Assembly (NCBI GenBank): GCA_015657535.1
Contig: JADHZB010000537.1
Coordinates: 1 to 16,987, forward strand
DNA: 16,987 bases
From: Nephromyces sp. MM_2019
Taxonomy: Eukaryota; Apicomplexa; Aconoidasida; Nephromycida
Direction: 5' to 3'
The notes beneath the pieces are model-generated. The model made no database searches and was not told the origin of the DNA. It was given only the letters and a program-made list of their open reading frames with translations. A program made the translations under genes and the position numbers. Every line of letters starts with the position of its first letter. The stretch's first letter is position 1. Shown here piece by piece: positions 1 through 10,177 of the stretch.

Positions 1-704
1 TAGATATGGCTTATAAAGACTTTTTTTATAGACTATGCTAGCAAAAACATTTTTAAAAATTGAGATTTTGTTAAGTTATAAATCCACTTTGAAGCAGTTT
101 TTTTAGAGCAAAGCCTTTGAAATTCGCTTGAAATTTCTGTATTTTTTTTGATAATAGCAGCTTTAAAAACATTAGATTAGCCCTTCATGCTTAAAATTGC
201 AGCGAAAATAAGAGAAAATATAATTGCATAAAAAACTTCTCTTCAAAAAATAAATTGCAAAGAAAATTGGTTTAGTAAAGAAGCAGAAAATACTGAATTT
301 TTGTTTTATTTTTTAAAATAATAAATATTTAAGCAAAAAAAAAAGAATCTAATCCTTCAATAAGATTAGCAAAAAATATTTAGAGATTTCTTTAAATAGC
401 AAGAAAAATTGATGTTATAACGGTTATGACGTTGGCGTTTTGATATATATATACGTCATGTCCATATTTGTAGAAATTTATCACGATTATATCTAAGCAA
501 GAAAAACTCTCAAAAACTTTGTTTTCTTCCGTTAAAAATATTAATTTTTTAAAACACTCTAATAAATCAAATTAATAAACAAAAAATAGTTTTCTGTATG
601 GAAATAATATAATTTTTTGAAGACATTTGATGGAGTTTACTGCACGGCTTTTAAGCTTTAGTTTTAGGCCTTTTTTTAATCCAAAAAAACTTTTTTAATT
701 TTAG
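1..704 (+). other. AT-rich intron upstream of the first visible cyclase exon
   Basis: No frame of useful length is open on either strand. The stretch is dominated by A and T runs like introns 1-8 further on. It ends in a pyrimidine-rich acceptor, with the AG at 703-704, directly before the first supported exon. I read it as the 3' part of an intron of more than 700 bases; the preceding exon lies outside the window. Confidence 0.6.
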
Positions 705-1107
705 GTTTTCAAAAAAGCTGAGATACATGAGGCAGAAAAAACTTTTAGTGATGTTCCAGCCTATGCCGTATCAGAAACTCCAGAAAATTTAGACGAAAAC
801 GAATACAACAAAAATAATACTGTTGCAAAAAGTGTCATAACATTTGCAAAAACAGAGGAAAATGATAGTATCAAAGACAAAACTGGCAATGCAGCCGACA
901 AATATATCCCAAACTACGGTGAAACATCCACTAAAGCAGAGTTTTTAGCACAAAACAGCTTGAAAAAAATAAGGAATTTCTCCAAGTATTTAACAATTCC
1001 AGGCCTTAAAAACTTAAACCTAAATAGATTTCAAAGTAAAGGTTTATGTGATGAAAAAAGCTCTATTGAAGAAGGAGGCATAAATAACGATATTAAGGCT
1101 CCTCCGG
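705..1107 (+). CDS. Cyclase exon 1 (visible): hydrophilic linker
   Basis: 403 bases, open throughout, bounded by acceptor TTTTAG and donor GTTAAA; one base carries over to the next exon and makes a Glu codon. It encodes a polar stretch rich in Lys, Glu and Asn without recognisable domains, ending near KAPP. By position it links the missing first cyclase domain to the second six-helix cassette. The reading frame at its 5' end is not fixed by anything in the window. Confidence 0.75.
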
Positions 1108-4100
1108 GTTAAAAATGTTTTTAAAAAAATTATATTAAATTTGGGAATTTGCTTTTTTTTTGCCTAGAAAAATCCATTAAACTGTGGTTTTAAAAAACGT
1201 CTTCAACAAAGCACTGCTTGATTAGGAAAATGGTTTTTCTTGTGCGAAAATAATATTTTATGATATTAAAGCTTTGGGAAAAAATTCGAGAAAAAAAGCC
1301 AACTTTGCTACTTTAAAATTACAAAAATTAGGAGAATTATGCATAAGCAGCTAATTTGAGTTAAAATTTGAAGAAAAAATGATAATTACAACCCCCAAAA
1401 AAATCGTTTGGAAGTACAGTTTTAGGACAAAATGTTTTTAATGCTTTTAAGTGCAAATTTTCCTAGTATAATGGAAAAGAAAATTTATTGGTTTTTCTAT
1501 AATTTTGCTTTTCCGAAAAATTGCTCTTATTTAAACTTTTTTTTACAGAGTAAAACTTATTATTTCAAAGTGTTTGCCTACTTTTCTGATGAAAAAAAAA
1601 AAAATTTTTAACTCAAATTTTAAGCAAAAACGGCTGGCTGCACCTAGAGACTTCCAGCAGGAAAATACGCACTTTTATTATCTTCACCACACATTATTAT
1701 TTTTGATTTTAAAAATTTGCAATGTTATAGTACCAAGGCAAATTACTGTATATTTTTTCAATTTTTGTTTATAAAATCAAGAAAAAAATCGAAAAATATT
1801 AGCTTTTTTATAAATTTACCCTTTATTTTTCTTTAGAAAATTTTAAATTGCTTACTATGCACCTATCTCAACAAATTAAGGAAAAACTTCAAAGAGCTTT
1901 TACCAGAGCTACCGGCATAAAGTTATGGGGGAAACACATCTTCAATATTACCGCAAAAAGCTTTCAATTCGACAAAAAACCAGAACTTGACAGCCCTGAA
2001 ATAGGTTTAAAAATACCCTTTTTTGCCTTTTTTAATTTGTGGAAAGTGATAATTTAAATTAAGGGAAATTCAGTTTTTTTTCAAAGATATTTTATTATTT
2101 ATATAAATTGATGCTTTTGCATATTATTGACTTTTTTTTTATTTTAAAGACAAGTGGATTGCATGGTTTGAGCATAAAAATAAATCCTACCACTCTGTCA
2201 ATTTCAATGTATTTAAAATTTCTGCTTTAACTTTGAATTATAAAATTTACCTGGCGTGAAAGGATACCCCCTTGTATTTAAATTTAAAAAACCATTTTTT
2301 CTAGTTTTTATCTCCTGAAAAATAAATTTTTTGCATTTTATTTTTTATGCTTTGAATTTTGTTTATTTTTAAAAGTAGAGTTTATTAGAGAGAAGATTGA
2401 AAAAAAAAAAAATCATCAAATTGAGATTGTTTTACTCATTCTTTCGGAAAGTAGGAAAATTAAAAAAAATCGACAGCAAACGAAATTGAACTATTTATTT
2501 TAACTATAGAGTCTGAGACGGTTACTGGAACTTTGAAGACAAAAGAGTTGATTTTGCTGCGATTTTTCGACAATAATGCTGAAGCAAAATTCAGGAATCA
2601 GTATTACAACAAAAAAACCAATATTGATACAATTGAACATGCTTTGGCCATATTTTCGGTATATAATTTTTTAGTATGTAGTTCTGATTTTTTTTTTTTT
2701 TGAATTCCTCTTGTTTTAATCGAGGTATTTTTGCTGTACGTACACCTCAAAATTTGTTTTTTAATTCTGGGTGTTAATTCTTGGAAATTTATTAAAATGC
2801 TCTCTCTGCAAGTTTTTTTTTTTTTGAATTCCTCTTGTTTTAATCGAGGTATTTTTGCTGTACGTACACCTCAAAATTTGTTTTTTAATTCTGGGTGTTA
2901 ATTCTTGGAAATTTATTAAAATGCTCTCTCTGCAAGTTTTTTTTTTTTTGAATTCCTCTTGTTTTAATCGAGGTATTTTTGCTGTACGTACACCTCAAAA
3001 TTTGTTTTGGCGGATATTTGCTACTCAATGGCTGCTATTCCAATTTTGGTTATTTATGTCTAATTTTATAGGTTATCTTCATAATTCAAACGCTAATTAA
3101 TACAAATGTAACGCGTTCCTGGATTTATAAAAACCAAGAATACGACTTAGCGCTGCCTAACAATGCTTATTGGTGGGTCAGAACTATTTATACCTTAGGT
3201 ATCTTTAGTCTCTGGCTAATTTTCCATTACAGTAGAATTTCTAGCGGGAAAAAGGTTAGTGGTTTGCTTTGAGCTTTTTTGACTTAAAACCTAACAATTA
3301 AGTGAAATAGGTATATATTAGATATTTTTCAATAAGGCATCAACGCTTGAGAAAAAGCAAAAATCTTGAAAAAACGTAAATTCACAAAAAATATCCACAC
3401 ACACGCCTTTTTTACAAAAACTTTTATTTTTCAGGGAGATAGCACATCTCGTTGGATGATTCTTGTTCTAAACATTGTTATCATTAGTGCGTCTTGTGTT
3501 TTTCTGCTTCAAGCATGCTGGGCCTTACCTACGCTGTAAGTACATCCGAATTTTTTATCAGAAGAAGCTTTTCAATTAGCTTTAACGTATCAATTTGTAA
3601 ACTTCATCAGAATAAAAACCAAGTTATTAAATCATTAAATAAAATTTTATTTTTTCCTAAAAAAAGTTTTTTGCCTGTAAAAGCATGCAAAATTTGGCTG
3701 TTTTATATTTGATAAAAATATAATCTATTTTCCTGAAAAAATTGGCATCATAATTTTTCATTTCCAATGTTTGTTGCTTCGTTTAGACTACTACAATATC
3801 TTATATTTTGGCTATAGAACATCAACATTTGGCAAAATTCAACGGAAATTACCTTTTCTTTAATCTTAAAAACATTTTAATTAATCCAAAACAAACATTC
3901 CAAAAAACTTTTCTGAGTTAAAAATAAAAGTCTTCAAAGGAAAATTTGTGCTTAAAATTGTAAAAAAAAAAAAAAGTAGATTTATTCTGTGCATATAACT
4001 ATTTAAAAAGTGAATAATTTTTTTGACTTATTTACTGCTTTTATTTTAATTAAAAATGTGTGTATTTGTAGCTGTGGCTTGGGTTGATGGATTCAAGGGG

Positions 4101-7100
4101 AAGCTCTTTTTTTTTTTTTTTTTTTGGGGAATTTTTGAAGGGTGAAGATGATTTTATGCAAAAAGAAAAAACCGCAAATTTATGTAAAGTGATTATTTTT
4201 AGGAGCTTAGATATATATTTTTTTTACCTTTTATAAGACTCATATTATTTATATTTTAAGCTTTTCTTTTTAAAAAAAGAATTTTGACCAAATAAAAAAT
4301 GCATACTCTACTTAGATCAGCAAAAACTTTTAAAAATCTTTACTTGTGTATTTTAGGCTTCTTGATCCTTCCAAGATAGTTTGGACTAAAGTAGACACGA
4401 TTCAGCTTTTTTTTTATTTGGTGGTATTGCATCATAATACAGGTATTGCAACGTAAAAACTTTAATTGAAGAAAGTGTTTTAGTTAATTCTTGAGTGAAT
4501 TAATATTTTTTTTAGGCGTTTTGTGTTGCAAAATTTTGGAAAAAGCTTCAAAGAAGATGTATTTTAGCAGTCGAAAGCCCTGAAAGCAATTAAATTTGCG
4601 TTTTTAGGAGAATATTTAAGTTAATTGATTCCTTTGAATCAACCTGAATTTTCTTATGCTTTTGATAGGTATAAGCACAGTTTGAAAAGTAATTCAAAAC
4701 ATTTTTTTGGAGTAAATATGAATTAAAAGAAAGAATATATAAATATGGGGTTTTAATTGTGTATGATTTATTTTTTAAGAATTTGATTTTGGTAATTTTT
4801 TTGTGTAGGAAAATTAAGTTTAATTCTGTGGGTTTTTCGTCGTTTTTTGGTGCTTTTTTTTATGAATTTGTGGTGGTTTTATGGTATAACCTTCTAGCAC
4901 ATGTGCAGCATGTGTTCTTGCATTTTCTCAATTTTTTGTACTTTAGCTTTGGTGGGTAATTTAATTTCCTTCCATTGGATTATATATATGGAAAATAAAA
5001 AAATGTTTGCAAAGTCTTTTAAAATTTCTTTTTTTTCAACATATTTTCGCGATATTTATTAAACATAAAACTTGCTTTTAATTCTTCAATTTTATAGAAA
5101 TCTTCCATGTTTTTCTGCTTGTTTAGGTGGACTAATTGAGTACTTATTTTCAACTAACTTTTTGATTGAAAAGAGCACTAATATAAATTTTTTAATTCTT
5201 ACCAAATCACGTATTTTCCGTATATAAAATTTTTTTTTTTATTAATTTTTCAGCTTTTTTTGTCAGATGATATGGCTTTATTGGATGTTTTTTTTTTCAC
5301 CTTAAATCTCTTGCCTATTCAAAGACACAGTAACTGTGCTTGCCTAGTTTACTAGATGATTTTTTTTTTCTTTCTTTTAGGACTGCTATTTAGGCACTGT
5401 CTAGTGGTGGATACTTTGCTGCTCATCCTTTCTCTTAGTTTCCTGCTAACAACGGCTATTTCAACCCCAAACACAGTTTATAGTACCTCTTTAATTCCTG
5501 CTTATTTCTTCTTTAATTTGGCTTCTGCTTATTACAAGGTAAATAGTTAGTATCTTGCAAAAGCTTTAAATATATATTTTGAGAGCGACAAAAATCTTTG
5601 GAAAGAAGCGAAAACAATTTTTTTTTTGCGAAAAAAAAAAATATTAAAATAAGGCTTCTTTCTTCCGCGTTTTTGATATAAAAAAATCTTTAAATTCCTG
5701 CTATTAAATATGAAGAAGTTGCCTGGCATTAAGCAAGTTAAAGCATTTAAAAACAGGAATTTCATGTAATAAAACGCTAAATTATCTTTTTTGAAAAAAA
5801 AAGTTGATCTTCTAAGCTTAGCAATAGCTTACCAAAAAATGTAAACAAACGATAATATATTTGTTAATCTTTGAGCTTCATGGTCGTTTAACGCATTATT
5901 TACACAGTTGGAATAGTCTACTAGCAAAGGAATCTTTTACCTACCACGATTTACCACAAATTCTTCACTTTTTTAAGCTTTTTTCTATGTTTAATGACTT
6001 GAAACAAAATTTTTTTCCAGTAAATCCTCATTGGAATTATTCATCGCCAATTTCTGGGAGTTCAGTATGCAGTATTTCTTTTTTAATTCTTTTCTACTTT
6101 TTTTTGCAGAGCTTGTTCATGAAATTTAGAAAAAATCTGCTTTCCAAATTTTGCGCATTACTTTTTTATTTCAGCGCATACACAAAGATGCTGAGCTGCC
6201 AATTAAAACTTTAATTTTCGTAGAATACTTTGAGCCAGAAAAATATTATATAAAAAGCAAAAGGAGTAAAACTGATTTAGCCTTGTATTGAATAATATAC
6301 TACGTTTAATACTCTAGGACTTTTCTATTTAAAGATCTTTTTATGGGTGCGAAGAAGCCTTTTAGTTTTTCATTTTTCCAAAGGAATTAAAAAGTTTTTT
6401 CCGAGTTTTGCTCTGAATCTACAGGAATTTATTGAGAGACTCACATTCCATCTGAATGAATCAGCCAGGAGAGCGGAAGAAAAAGCCTCCGATCTCCTAA
6501 AAGATATGCTTCCAAAGCAGGTTGTTTTGCATATCTTATCTTTAGAAAACTGAGTTTCCATATCTACCAGTGAAGAAGTGAATACCTACAAAAAAACATC
6601 CGTTTTAATGACAAAAAAAACTTTTATTACTTTAGCTTTATTACAAGATTGGTGTGTAGCCCACTGTCATCTTTTAAGACTTTAAATCGAGCAAATAATT
6701 GCAAAAAAGAGCAAAAAGTAGGTGTGCTGCATTTTTATGGCAGATTTTGAAAAAAAATGGATTTCGTTTGGTTTAGTTGTTCTTGAGTTTGAGCTATTAT
6801 AATAGCAGCAATAAAGATGCTTTGAAAAGCACTTTTTGAGTCATTATTCATGAATTAAACAAGATATTATAAATCTAATTATTTTATAGAATAGATTCGC
6901 ACATATTGCGGAGTCTGCATTATCAATAGTATTTTTTGCTGATTTTGATAATAGCTCTTTGCTCTGTGTAGTCTTAAATAACCAATGGATCTTTTTTGTG
7001 CTTTTATTTTCCGGTTCTGGCTATTTATGATAGTCATGTTTGCTTAACCATATATATACTGCTTGAGACATCTTATATTTTCAGAAAAGTTAAACCAACC

Positions 7101-10100
7101 TGTATTTAGTTTTAGATCTACTATCGAGGCTTTAATTTTTTTTATTCAATTTGCTACAAATTTGGCTTTTCTTTGTCACATAAAACTCTGTATATCATTC
7201 AGATTATTGAAGAGTTCGAGCAGGATAAGCTAGAATTAGCCTACGTTCACGACAAGGTTGCCTTTTTGTTTGCTGATATCTGTGGATTTACATCCTGGGC
7301 CACAGGAGTAGATGCTTCCGAAGTAAGATATAAAATAGCAGGAGAATTTAAAGCATTTTTTAAAGTCCTTCTTTTTGGAAATATAAAGTCCTATATTCTT
7401 CAGCATAAGAGAGCCTAAATGTCACACGATGAGGCTAGATTAAATCCCCCTAGCCTAGTTTTGTTCTTTCACTTTTTAAAGAATTTGCCAAAGCATTATG
7501 ATTTACAACTTATTATCAGAAATTTTGCTGAACCCGAATCGGATTCAATAGTAGGTTCTGCTTAGCAAATTTCTGTCCAGCGTCCTCCGCAATTTAAATA
7601 AGTTTTCTCCCTTTCCTAACATTGTCTTGCTAAAAAAGACCGTGCTTATGTCTTACTTAAGCATGAATAAGTCCCCTTCTCGTGGGAACTTGTGAAAATT
7701 CCTCATCAGCAATAAATTCGGTTACCACCAAGCGAAGCAAAATTTTGAGCTGTCAATTTCATCTCTTCATTGCCCAATCTTCAATACTAACTTTACCGGT
7801 CCTGTGACTCTCTTGCATACTCTAGAAATTCCAAAAAAGTTTGCAGCGATAAATTAGAACATCAGAGCGCATAACTGATACCACAACGCGCTTTATTTAA
7901 TTTATTATGCCCAACTCAGGTTGTCTATTTGCTGCAAAAAGTATTCTCAAGCTTCGACAAGTCAAGCAGTAAATATGGTCTGTACAAGTTATGTACAATT
8001 GGGGACGCCTACGTAGCGGTTAGCGAGCCAGTAACTCAAGATACTCCACAAAGCGAGCAAGAAGTAGCTGCGAACTTGGAGAGAATCCTAGAGTAAGACG
8101 ATACAATTTACAAGCAGGGAGGAGGATTATTTACCTAGTGAAAGGGCATATTGGGAAAAGTGTATGAAAAAATACGAGTACTAAGTGAAAAAAGGTTCCT
8201 TTATGCCTTCCCGGTGTGTAGCAGCAGACATTAAGCATCCCATGGAGTTTTCATCGAGGAATTCCATCATGCGATACTTTGCATTTTCAAAGTGCTAGCT
8301 TTATCCCGGGATACTAGCTCAGTTTCATTTGAATTCTGCACTCCGTTAGATACGCGCATATTAACTTGGGATTAAGTTGGGATAACCACTGTTTTATCAC
8401 TGAGATGTAAAGCATAAAGGCACAAGCTAGATATCCCACTATAGCAGTGTAGTTTAACCCCGATGTTTTATTGAGCCTATTCGGTAAGCAGTAATCTGGT
8501 GGCTGACTTTTAATTGGTGAGGTCCCTTTATAAAACAAAATCTTGGTAGGCGACAGGCAGCTTATAGCGCTGCCAATAGTTTTTTCACCTCCGCAATATA
8601 TGCTTTTGGACTAAAAAACTATAGTGTGAGGCTCAACATTTTGTGTTTATCCTCTCTGAACAGATGGTAATCCTTTTCATTGAATAGTGTGCAACATTAT
8701 AGCTTAAAAGCTAAAAGCGGGCGCTTGTTATTCTTAGAATGGATTGCTAGCTACTAGTGTTACCATAAGTCAACTTCATTCAGATTTTTTTCGCTTTTCA
8801 TCGTATAGCAGTTGCTGAAATAGACCGTCTTGACAAGTTTATCTTATGAGTGCGGAAAAAATGCTTAAAGTAATTCACTGAGACAGCGAATAGAAATATT
8901 TTTCGAGTATCAACAATTGCTGCTTTCCTGTGATCCTATGCATTTACCCTTCTTCCTTGTTCTGAGAATGAACCTTTTACATCCTCATCATATTTTTCAC
9001 GCTTTTCCATTTTGCTTTTTAAACCGAAAGAAAATATGGTTGTTGGATCTTCTACCGCAGAATGGCCAATTCCATGCACCGGAGTATTGCCTTAATCCGG
9101 GAAAGGCTCAATGTAAGCTATTCTGATTGTGATATCATATGAATTCACTGGGGAACTAAAATTGCGATGTAGAAATCGGCAACACGAGAAATTAGTCCAA
9201 GAGAAGAAAGGCACGATTAAGCTCATTTGTGTGGACTAGTTTAGGGGGCAGTTTTTTTGGTGCTTTGGAGAACCGGCTTTTAATATAAAAGGTGGTGAGC
9301 TTAATAGCTCCCGCCGGGGCAATTAATTAAAGTAACATAATGCCAGCATGCGCTTGCCTATAAAAGAAAGTTTTGTGCCTAATAGCGTTTTCAAAGCTCA
9401 ATAGTCAATCATTTCGCAAGCAAAAAACTTTAATTGCTAGGATTCATATTTTTTTCTCGCAAATCACTGATCGTGACTTTGTCCGAGGTAAGCAACATGG
9501 TCGGTATATGAGCTGACAAATAACGATTTATCCTATCGCCCGCCACAGACATTGATTATCCAGCTGTTTCAGCAAAATAAAAAGCTTGCATGCTGTTTCT
9601 AATGGCGTAGAACTTTGCCACTATGGGAAGATACGACAGCTCTTTTTGTCAATATATATTATATGGCTATATAGTATGTTGGATACTACAGCTAGTTTCT
9701 TAAAGTTAAAATGGGCAATATACGCTATGCAGCGTTGGCACTATGTCAATTCGATTGAAAATGAATCCTTTCTACCGCTGCCTTCAGATACCCACGCTAG
9801 GCATGAGGATAGGCCTGCATTTTGGATCGTGTACAGGAGGAGTAATTGGGTCTGGAAGACTCCGCTACGACATCTGGGGAATAGATGTGCTTACTGCAAA
9901 TCTGATGGAAACGAATGGAGAACCAGGACGAATCAATGTCTCATCGGCGTTTAAAGACAAGCTAGATTACCATTTTCCAGGGTATTCTATATATTTACTA
10001 TGCTTTTGAAATATTGGTACTATAATTAGCATGACCTTCGTGTCTTTAGCTAAAATTATTGCGGAAATTGAGCCAATGCACTTCTTTAGTATGGCTTTAG

Positions 10101-10177
10101 TTAATAAGAAATAGCAGGTTAATCATTTGAATAAGGTACCCCTTTTCAGCGCAAAATTTTCTTTTGGCATCGTGTAG
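705..10177 (+). CDS. P4-ATPase/guanylyl-cyclase fusion, 3' part (12 exons, 5'-partial)
   Basis: Predicted membrane cyclase making a cyclic nucleotide, most likely cGMP for protein kinase G signalling. Joining the exons gives about 637 residues plus a stop, with phases agreeing at all 11 junctions. Order in the partial protein: acidic/lysine-rich linker (1-220), six membrane segments (about 231-250, 274-292, 308-332, 347-361, 370-390, 396-412), a signalling helix with the LPKQ turn (417-448), then a class III catalytic domain (about 465-637). Metal-binding Asp473 (FADICGF) and Asp517 (TIGDAY) are 44 apart, the usual class III spacing. The later motif RYDIWGIDVLTANLME resembles the first (C1) domain of mammalian adenylyl cyclases, and the transition-state Asn and Arg positions are both Leu. 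A C1-like domain at the C-terminus fits the inverted topology known for alveolate P4-ATPase/guanylyl cyclases. The ATPase half is not in the window, so the fusion is inferred from family knowledge. The substrate base cannot be read here because base-selecting residues would sit in the upstream domain. Confidence 0.85.
1108..1836 (+). other. Cyclase intron 1
   Basis: 729 bases of AT-rich sequence starting GTTAAA and ending CTTTAG. The open stretch at 1574-1774 is Lys/Phe-rich, lies among A and T runs and fits no splice phase. I see no gene or structured element. Confidence 0.7.
1837..2004 (+). CDS. Cyclase exon 2: basic amphipathic linker
   Basis: 168 bases after a pyrimidine-rich acceptor (CTTTAG), ending before GTTTAA. 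Phase 1 in, phase 1 out, agreeing with exons 1 and 3. Encodes a lysine-rich segment beginning NFKLLTMHLSQQIKEKL, part of the cytosolic linker before the membrane cassette. The open frame runs on past the donor to a stop at about 2057, so an unspliced end is possible but would cut the protein short. Confidence 0.7.
2005..2509 (+). other. Cyclase intron 2
   Basis: 505 bases, GTTTAA to ACTATAG. A segment near 2148-2230 after TTTTAAAG reads openly (KWIAWFEHKNKSYHS), but its exit phase does not fit exon 3, whereas direct joining of exons 2 and 3 does. I leave it as intron. Confidence 0.65.
2510..2658 (+). CDS. Cyclase exon 3: pre-membrane segment and start of helix 1
   Basis: Acceptor ACTATAG, donor GTATAT. 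Two bases complete the Glu codon left by exon 2; it leaves in phase 0. Encodes LILLRFFDNNAEAKFRNQYY, then the start of the first membrane helix (ALAIFS). A charged RF...EAKFR...YY element just before the first helix is, as I recall, typical of this cyclase family. Confidence 0.8.
2659..3071 (+). other. Cyclase intron 3, holding a tandem repeat
   Basis: 413 bases, GTATAT to TTATAG. Most of it is a 124-bp tandem repeat (listed separately). The open frame across the repeat at 2855-3100 is a repeat artefact. Confidence 0.8.
2691..3008. repeat. 124-bp direct tandem repeat, about 2.5 copies
   Basis: The copies begin with a T run followed by GAATTCCTCTTG at 2702, 2826 and 2950, an exact 124-base spacing. 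Copies 1 and 2 are identical over the unit by eye, apart from the shared T run; the third stops after about 60 bases. Every copy contains the 10-base perfect palindrome TGTACGTACA (2735, 2859, 2983). Near identity means recent duplication or a homogenised array. It lies wholly inside intron 3. Confidence 0.95.
3072..3254 (+). CDS. Cyclase exon 4: membrane helices 1-2
   Basis: 61 whole codons between ATTTTATAG and donor GTTAGT. Completes helix 1 (VIFIIQTLI), gives a short extracytoplasmic loop with an N-V-T sequon (N-glycosylation consensus), and helix 2 (WWVRTIYTLGIFSLWLIF). Phase 0 on both sides. Confidence 0.85.
3435..3535 (+). CDS. Cyclase exon 5: membrane helix 3
   Basis: Flanked by TTTTTCAG and a consensus donor GTAAGTA. 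Encodes GDSTSRW, then helix 3 (MILVLNIVIISASCVFLLQ), ending WALPT plus two bases of a Leu codon. An overlapping open frame reads through the donor to about 3712 but crosses intron-like sequence. Confidence 0.85.
3536..4356 (+). other. Cyclase intron 5, including a 19-base T run
   Basis: 821 bases from a consensus GTAAGTA donor to GTATTTTAG. Contains a T run at 4107-4125 flanked by G-rich sequence, and an A run near 3961. Nothing coding fits the flanking phases. Confidence 0.75.
4357..4442 (+). CDS. Cyclase exon 6: membrane helix 4
   Basis: Short exon (86 bases) after GTATTTTAG, ending before GTATTG. The first base completes Leu and the last base starts Gly. Encodes LLDPSKIVWTKVD, helix 4 (TIQLFFYLVVL) and HHNT. 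I chose it over nearby open stretches because both phases fit the neighbouring exons. Confidence 0.75.
4443..5380 (+). other. Cyclase intron 6
   Basis: 938 bases. The G/T-rich part (about 4670-4960) leaves an open frame of hydrophobic residues at 4759-4959 by composition alone. A possible acceptor near 5251 leads only into frames that stop or do not fit the exon phases. Intron. Confidence 0.75.
5381..5538 (+). CDS. Cyclase exon 7: membrane helices 5-6
   Basis: Long pyrimidine acceptor (TTTCTTTTAG) and donor GTAAAT. Two bases complete Gly, then LLFRHCLVVDTLLLILSLSF (helix 5) and a second hydrophobic segment ending SAYYK (helix 6). Phase 0 out. An upstream ATG at 5356 lies inside the polypyrimidine tract and is not a start. 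Confidence 0.85.
5539..6424 (+). other. Cyclase intron 7
   Basis: 886 bases. Open stretches (5861-6214 plus, 5547-5765 minus) are Phe/Leu/Lys-rich and have no family resemblance. Exons 7 and 8 join directly in phase 0 with the expected family sequence (SAYYK to EFIERLT), leaving no room for another exon. Confidence 0.75.
6425..6520 (+). CDS. Cyclase exon 8: signalling helix
   Basis: 32 codons between TCTACAG and donor GTTGTT. Encodes a charged helix from EFIERLTFHLNE to LLKDMLPKQ. The LLxxMLP turn is the usual junction between the membrane region and a class III cyclase domain, where helix motion is passed to the catalytic core. Joins exon 7 (SAYYK) and exon 9 in phase 0. Confidence 0.85.
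6521..7202 (+). other. Cyclase intron 8
   Basis: 682 bases, GTTGTT to ATTCAG, AT-rich, no other feature seen. The flanking exons join LPKQ to IIEEFE in phase 0. Confidence 0.75.
7203..7322 (+). CDS. Cyclase exon 9: catalytic domain, first metal aspartate
   Basis: 40 codons, phase 0, from acceptor ATTCAG to donor GTAAGA. Encodes IIEEFEQDKLELAYVHDKV and FLFADICGFTSWATG, the hallmark first strand-loop of class III cyclases. Asp473 of the partial protein is the first metal ligand. Confidence 0.92.
7323..7919 (+). other. Cyclase intron 9, different texture
   Basis: 597 bases, GTAAGA to ACTCAG. After about 7420 the long A and T runs of earlier introns disappear and base use becomes mixed. The minus strand reads as protein-like pieces broken by stops, but I recognise no family. 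No functional element seen. Confidence 0.7.
7920..8092 (+). CDS. Cyclase exon 10: catalytic domain, second metal aspartate
   Basis: Acceptor ACTCAG, donor GTAAGA; two bases (GA) carry over. Encodes VVYLLQKVFSSFDK, then KLCTIGDAYVAVSEP, with Asp517 as second metal ligand. The position that is Glu in animal guanylyl cyclases (ETIGDAY) is Cys here, as expected if this domain supplies metal ligands rather than base contacts. Ends EVAANLERIL. Confidence 0.92.
8093..9732 (+). other. Cyclase intron 10 (1640 bases), different texture
   Basis: The longest intron, with mixed base composition like the region beyond 10.2 kb and unlike introns 1-8. Frames of 50-75 codons occur on both strands (for example 8314-8538 and 8936-9091 minus, 8917-9126 plus), none recognisable. 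The phases of exons 10 and 11 fit direct joining across it. Confidence 0.7.
9733..9981 (+). CDS. Cyclase exon 11: catalytic domain, C-terminal half
   Basis: The acceptor TATGCAG is weak (no pyrimidine tract), but its single base completes the Asp codon left by exon 10, and an in-frame stop at 9707-9709 rules out a longer exon. Encodes MRIGLHFGSCTGGVIGSG, then RYDIWGIDVLTANLMETNG, EPGRINVS and YHFP, the standard order of late class III strands. Donor GTATTC follows; without splicing the frame ends at about 10009. Confidence 0.88.
10150..10177 (+). CDS. Candidate terminal cyclase exon (short)
   Basis: After a good acceptor (CCTTTTCAG) one base completes Gly of FPG, followed by AKFSFGIV and a TAG stop at 10175-10177. 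Class III domains continue after FPG with an F-x-F strand and then usually about 20 more residues; only the F-x-F part is present. This may be the true end, a truncated end, or a microexon spliced at GTGTAG (10172). The phase fits, but the exon is too short to prove. Confidence 0.4.

Noticed and set aside
2140..2230. Extra cyclase exon after TTTTAAAG (KWIAWFEHKNKSYHS...)
   Set aside because: It enters in phase with exon 2 but no donor returns it to the phase needed by exon 3, while exons 2 and 3 join perfectly without it.
5861..6214. 117-codon plus-strand open frame in intron 7
   Set aside because: Phe/Leu-rich by composition, contains acceptor-like sequences, and would interrupt a direct, phase-matched and family-consistent join of exons 7 and 8.
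7440..7800. Minus-strand pieces in intron 9 (for example EFIADEEFSQVPTRRGLI) as another bacterial gene remnant
   Set aside because: Protein-like but interrupted by many stops and not assignable to a family by eye; mentioned only through the composition finding.
8314..8538. 74-codon minus-strand frame in intron 10, faintly like an ABC transporter segment
   Set aside because: No Walker or signature motif can be placed with confidence.
8936..9091. Lys/Glu-rich minus-strand frame of 51 codons in intron 10
   Set aside because: Length is expected by chance and no family is recognisable.
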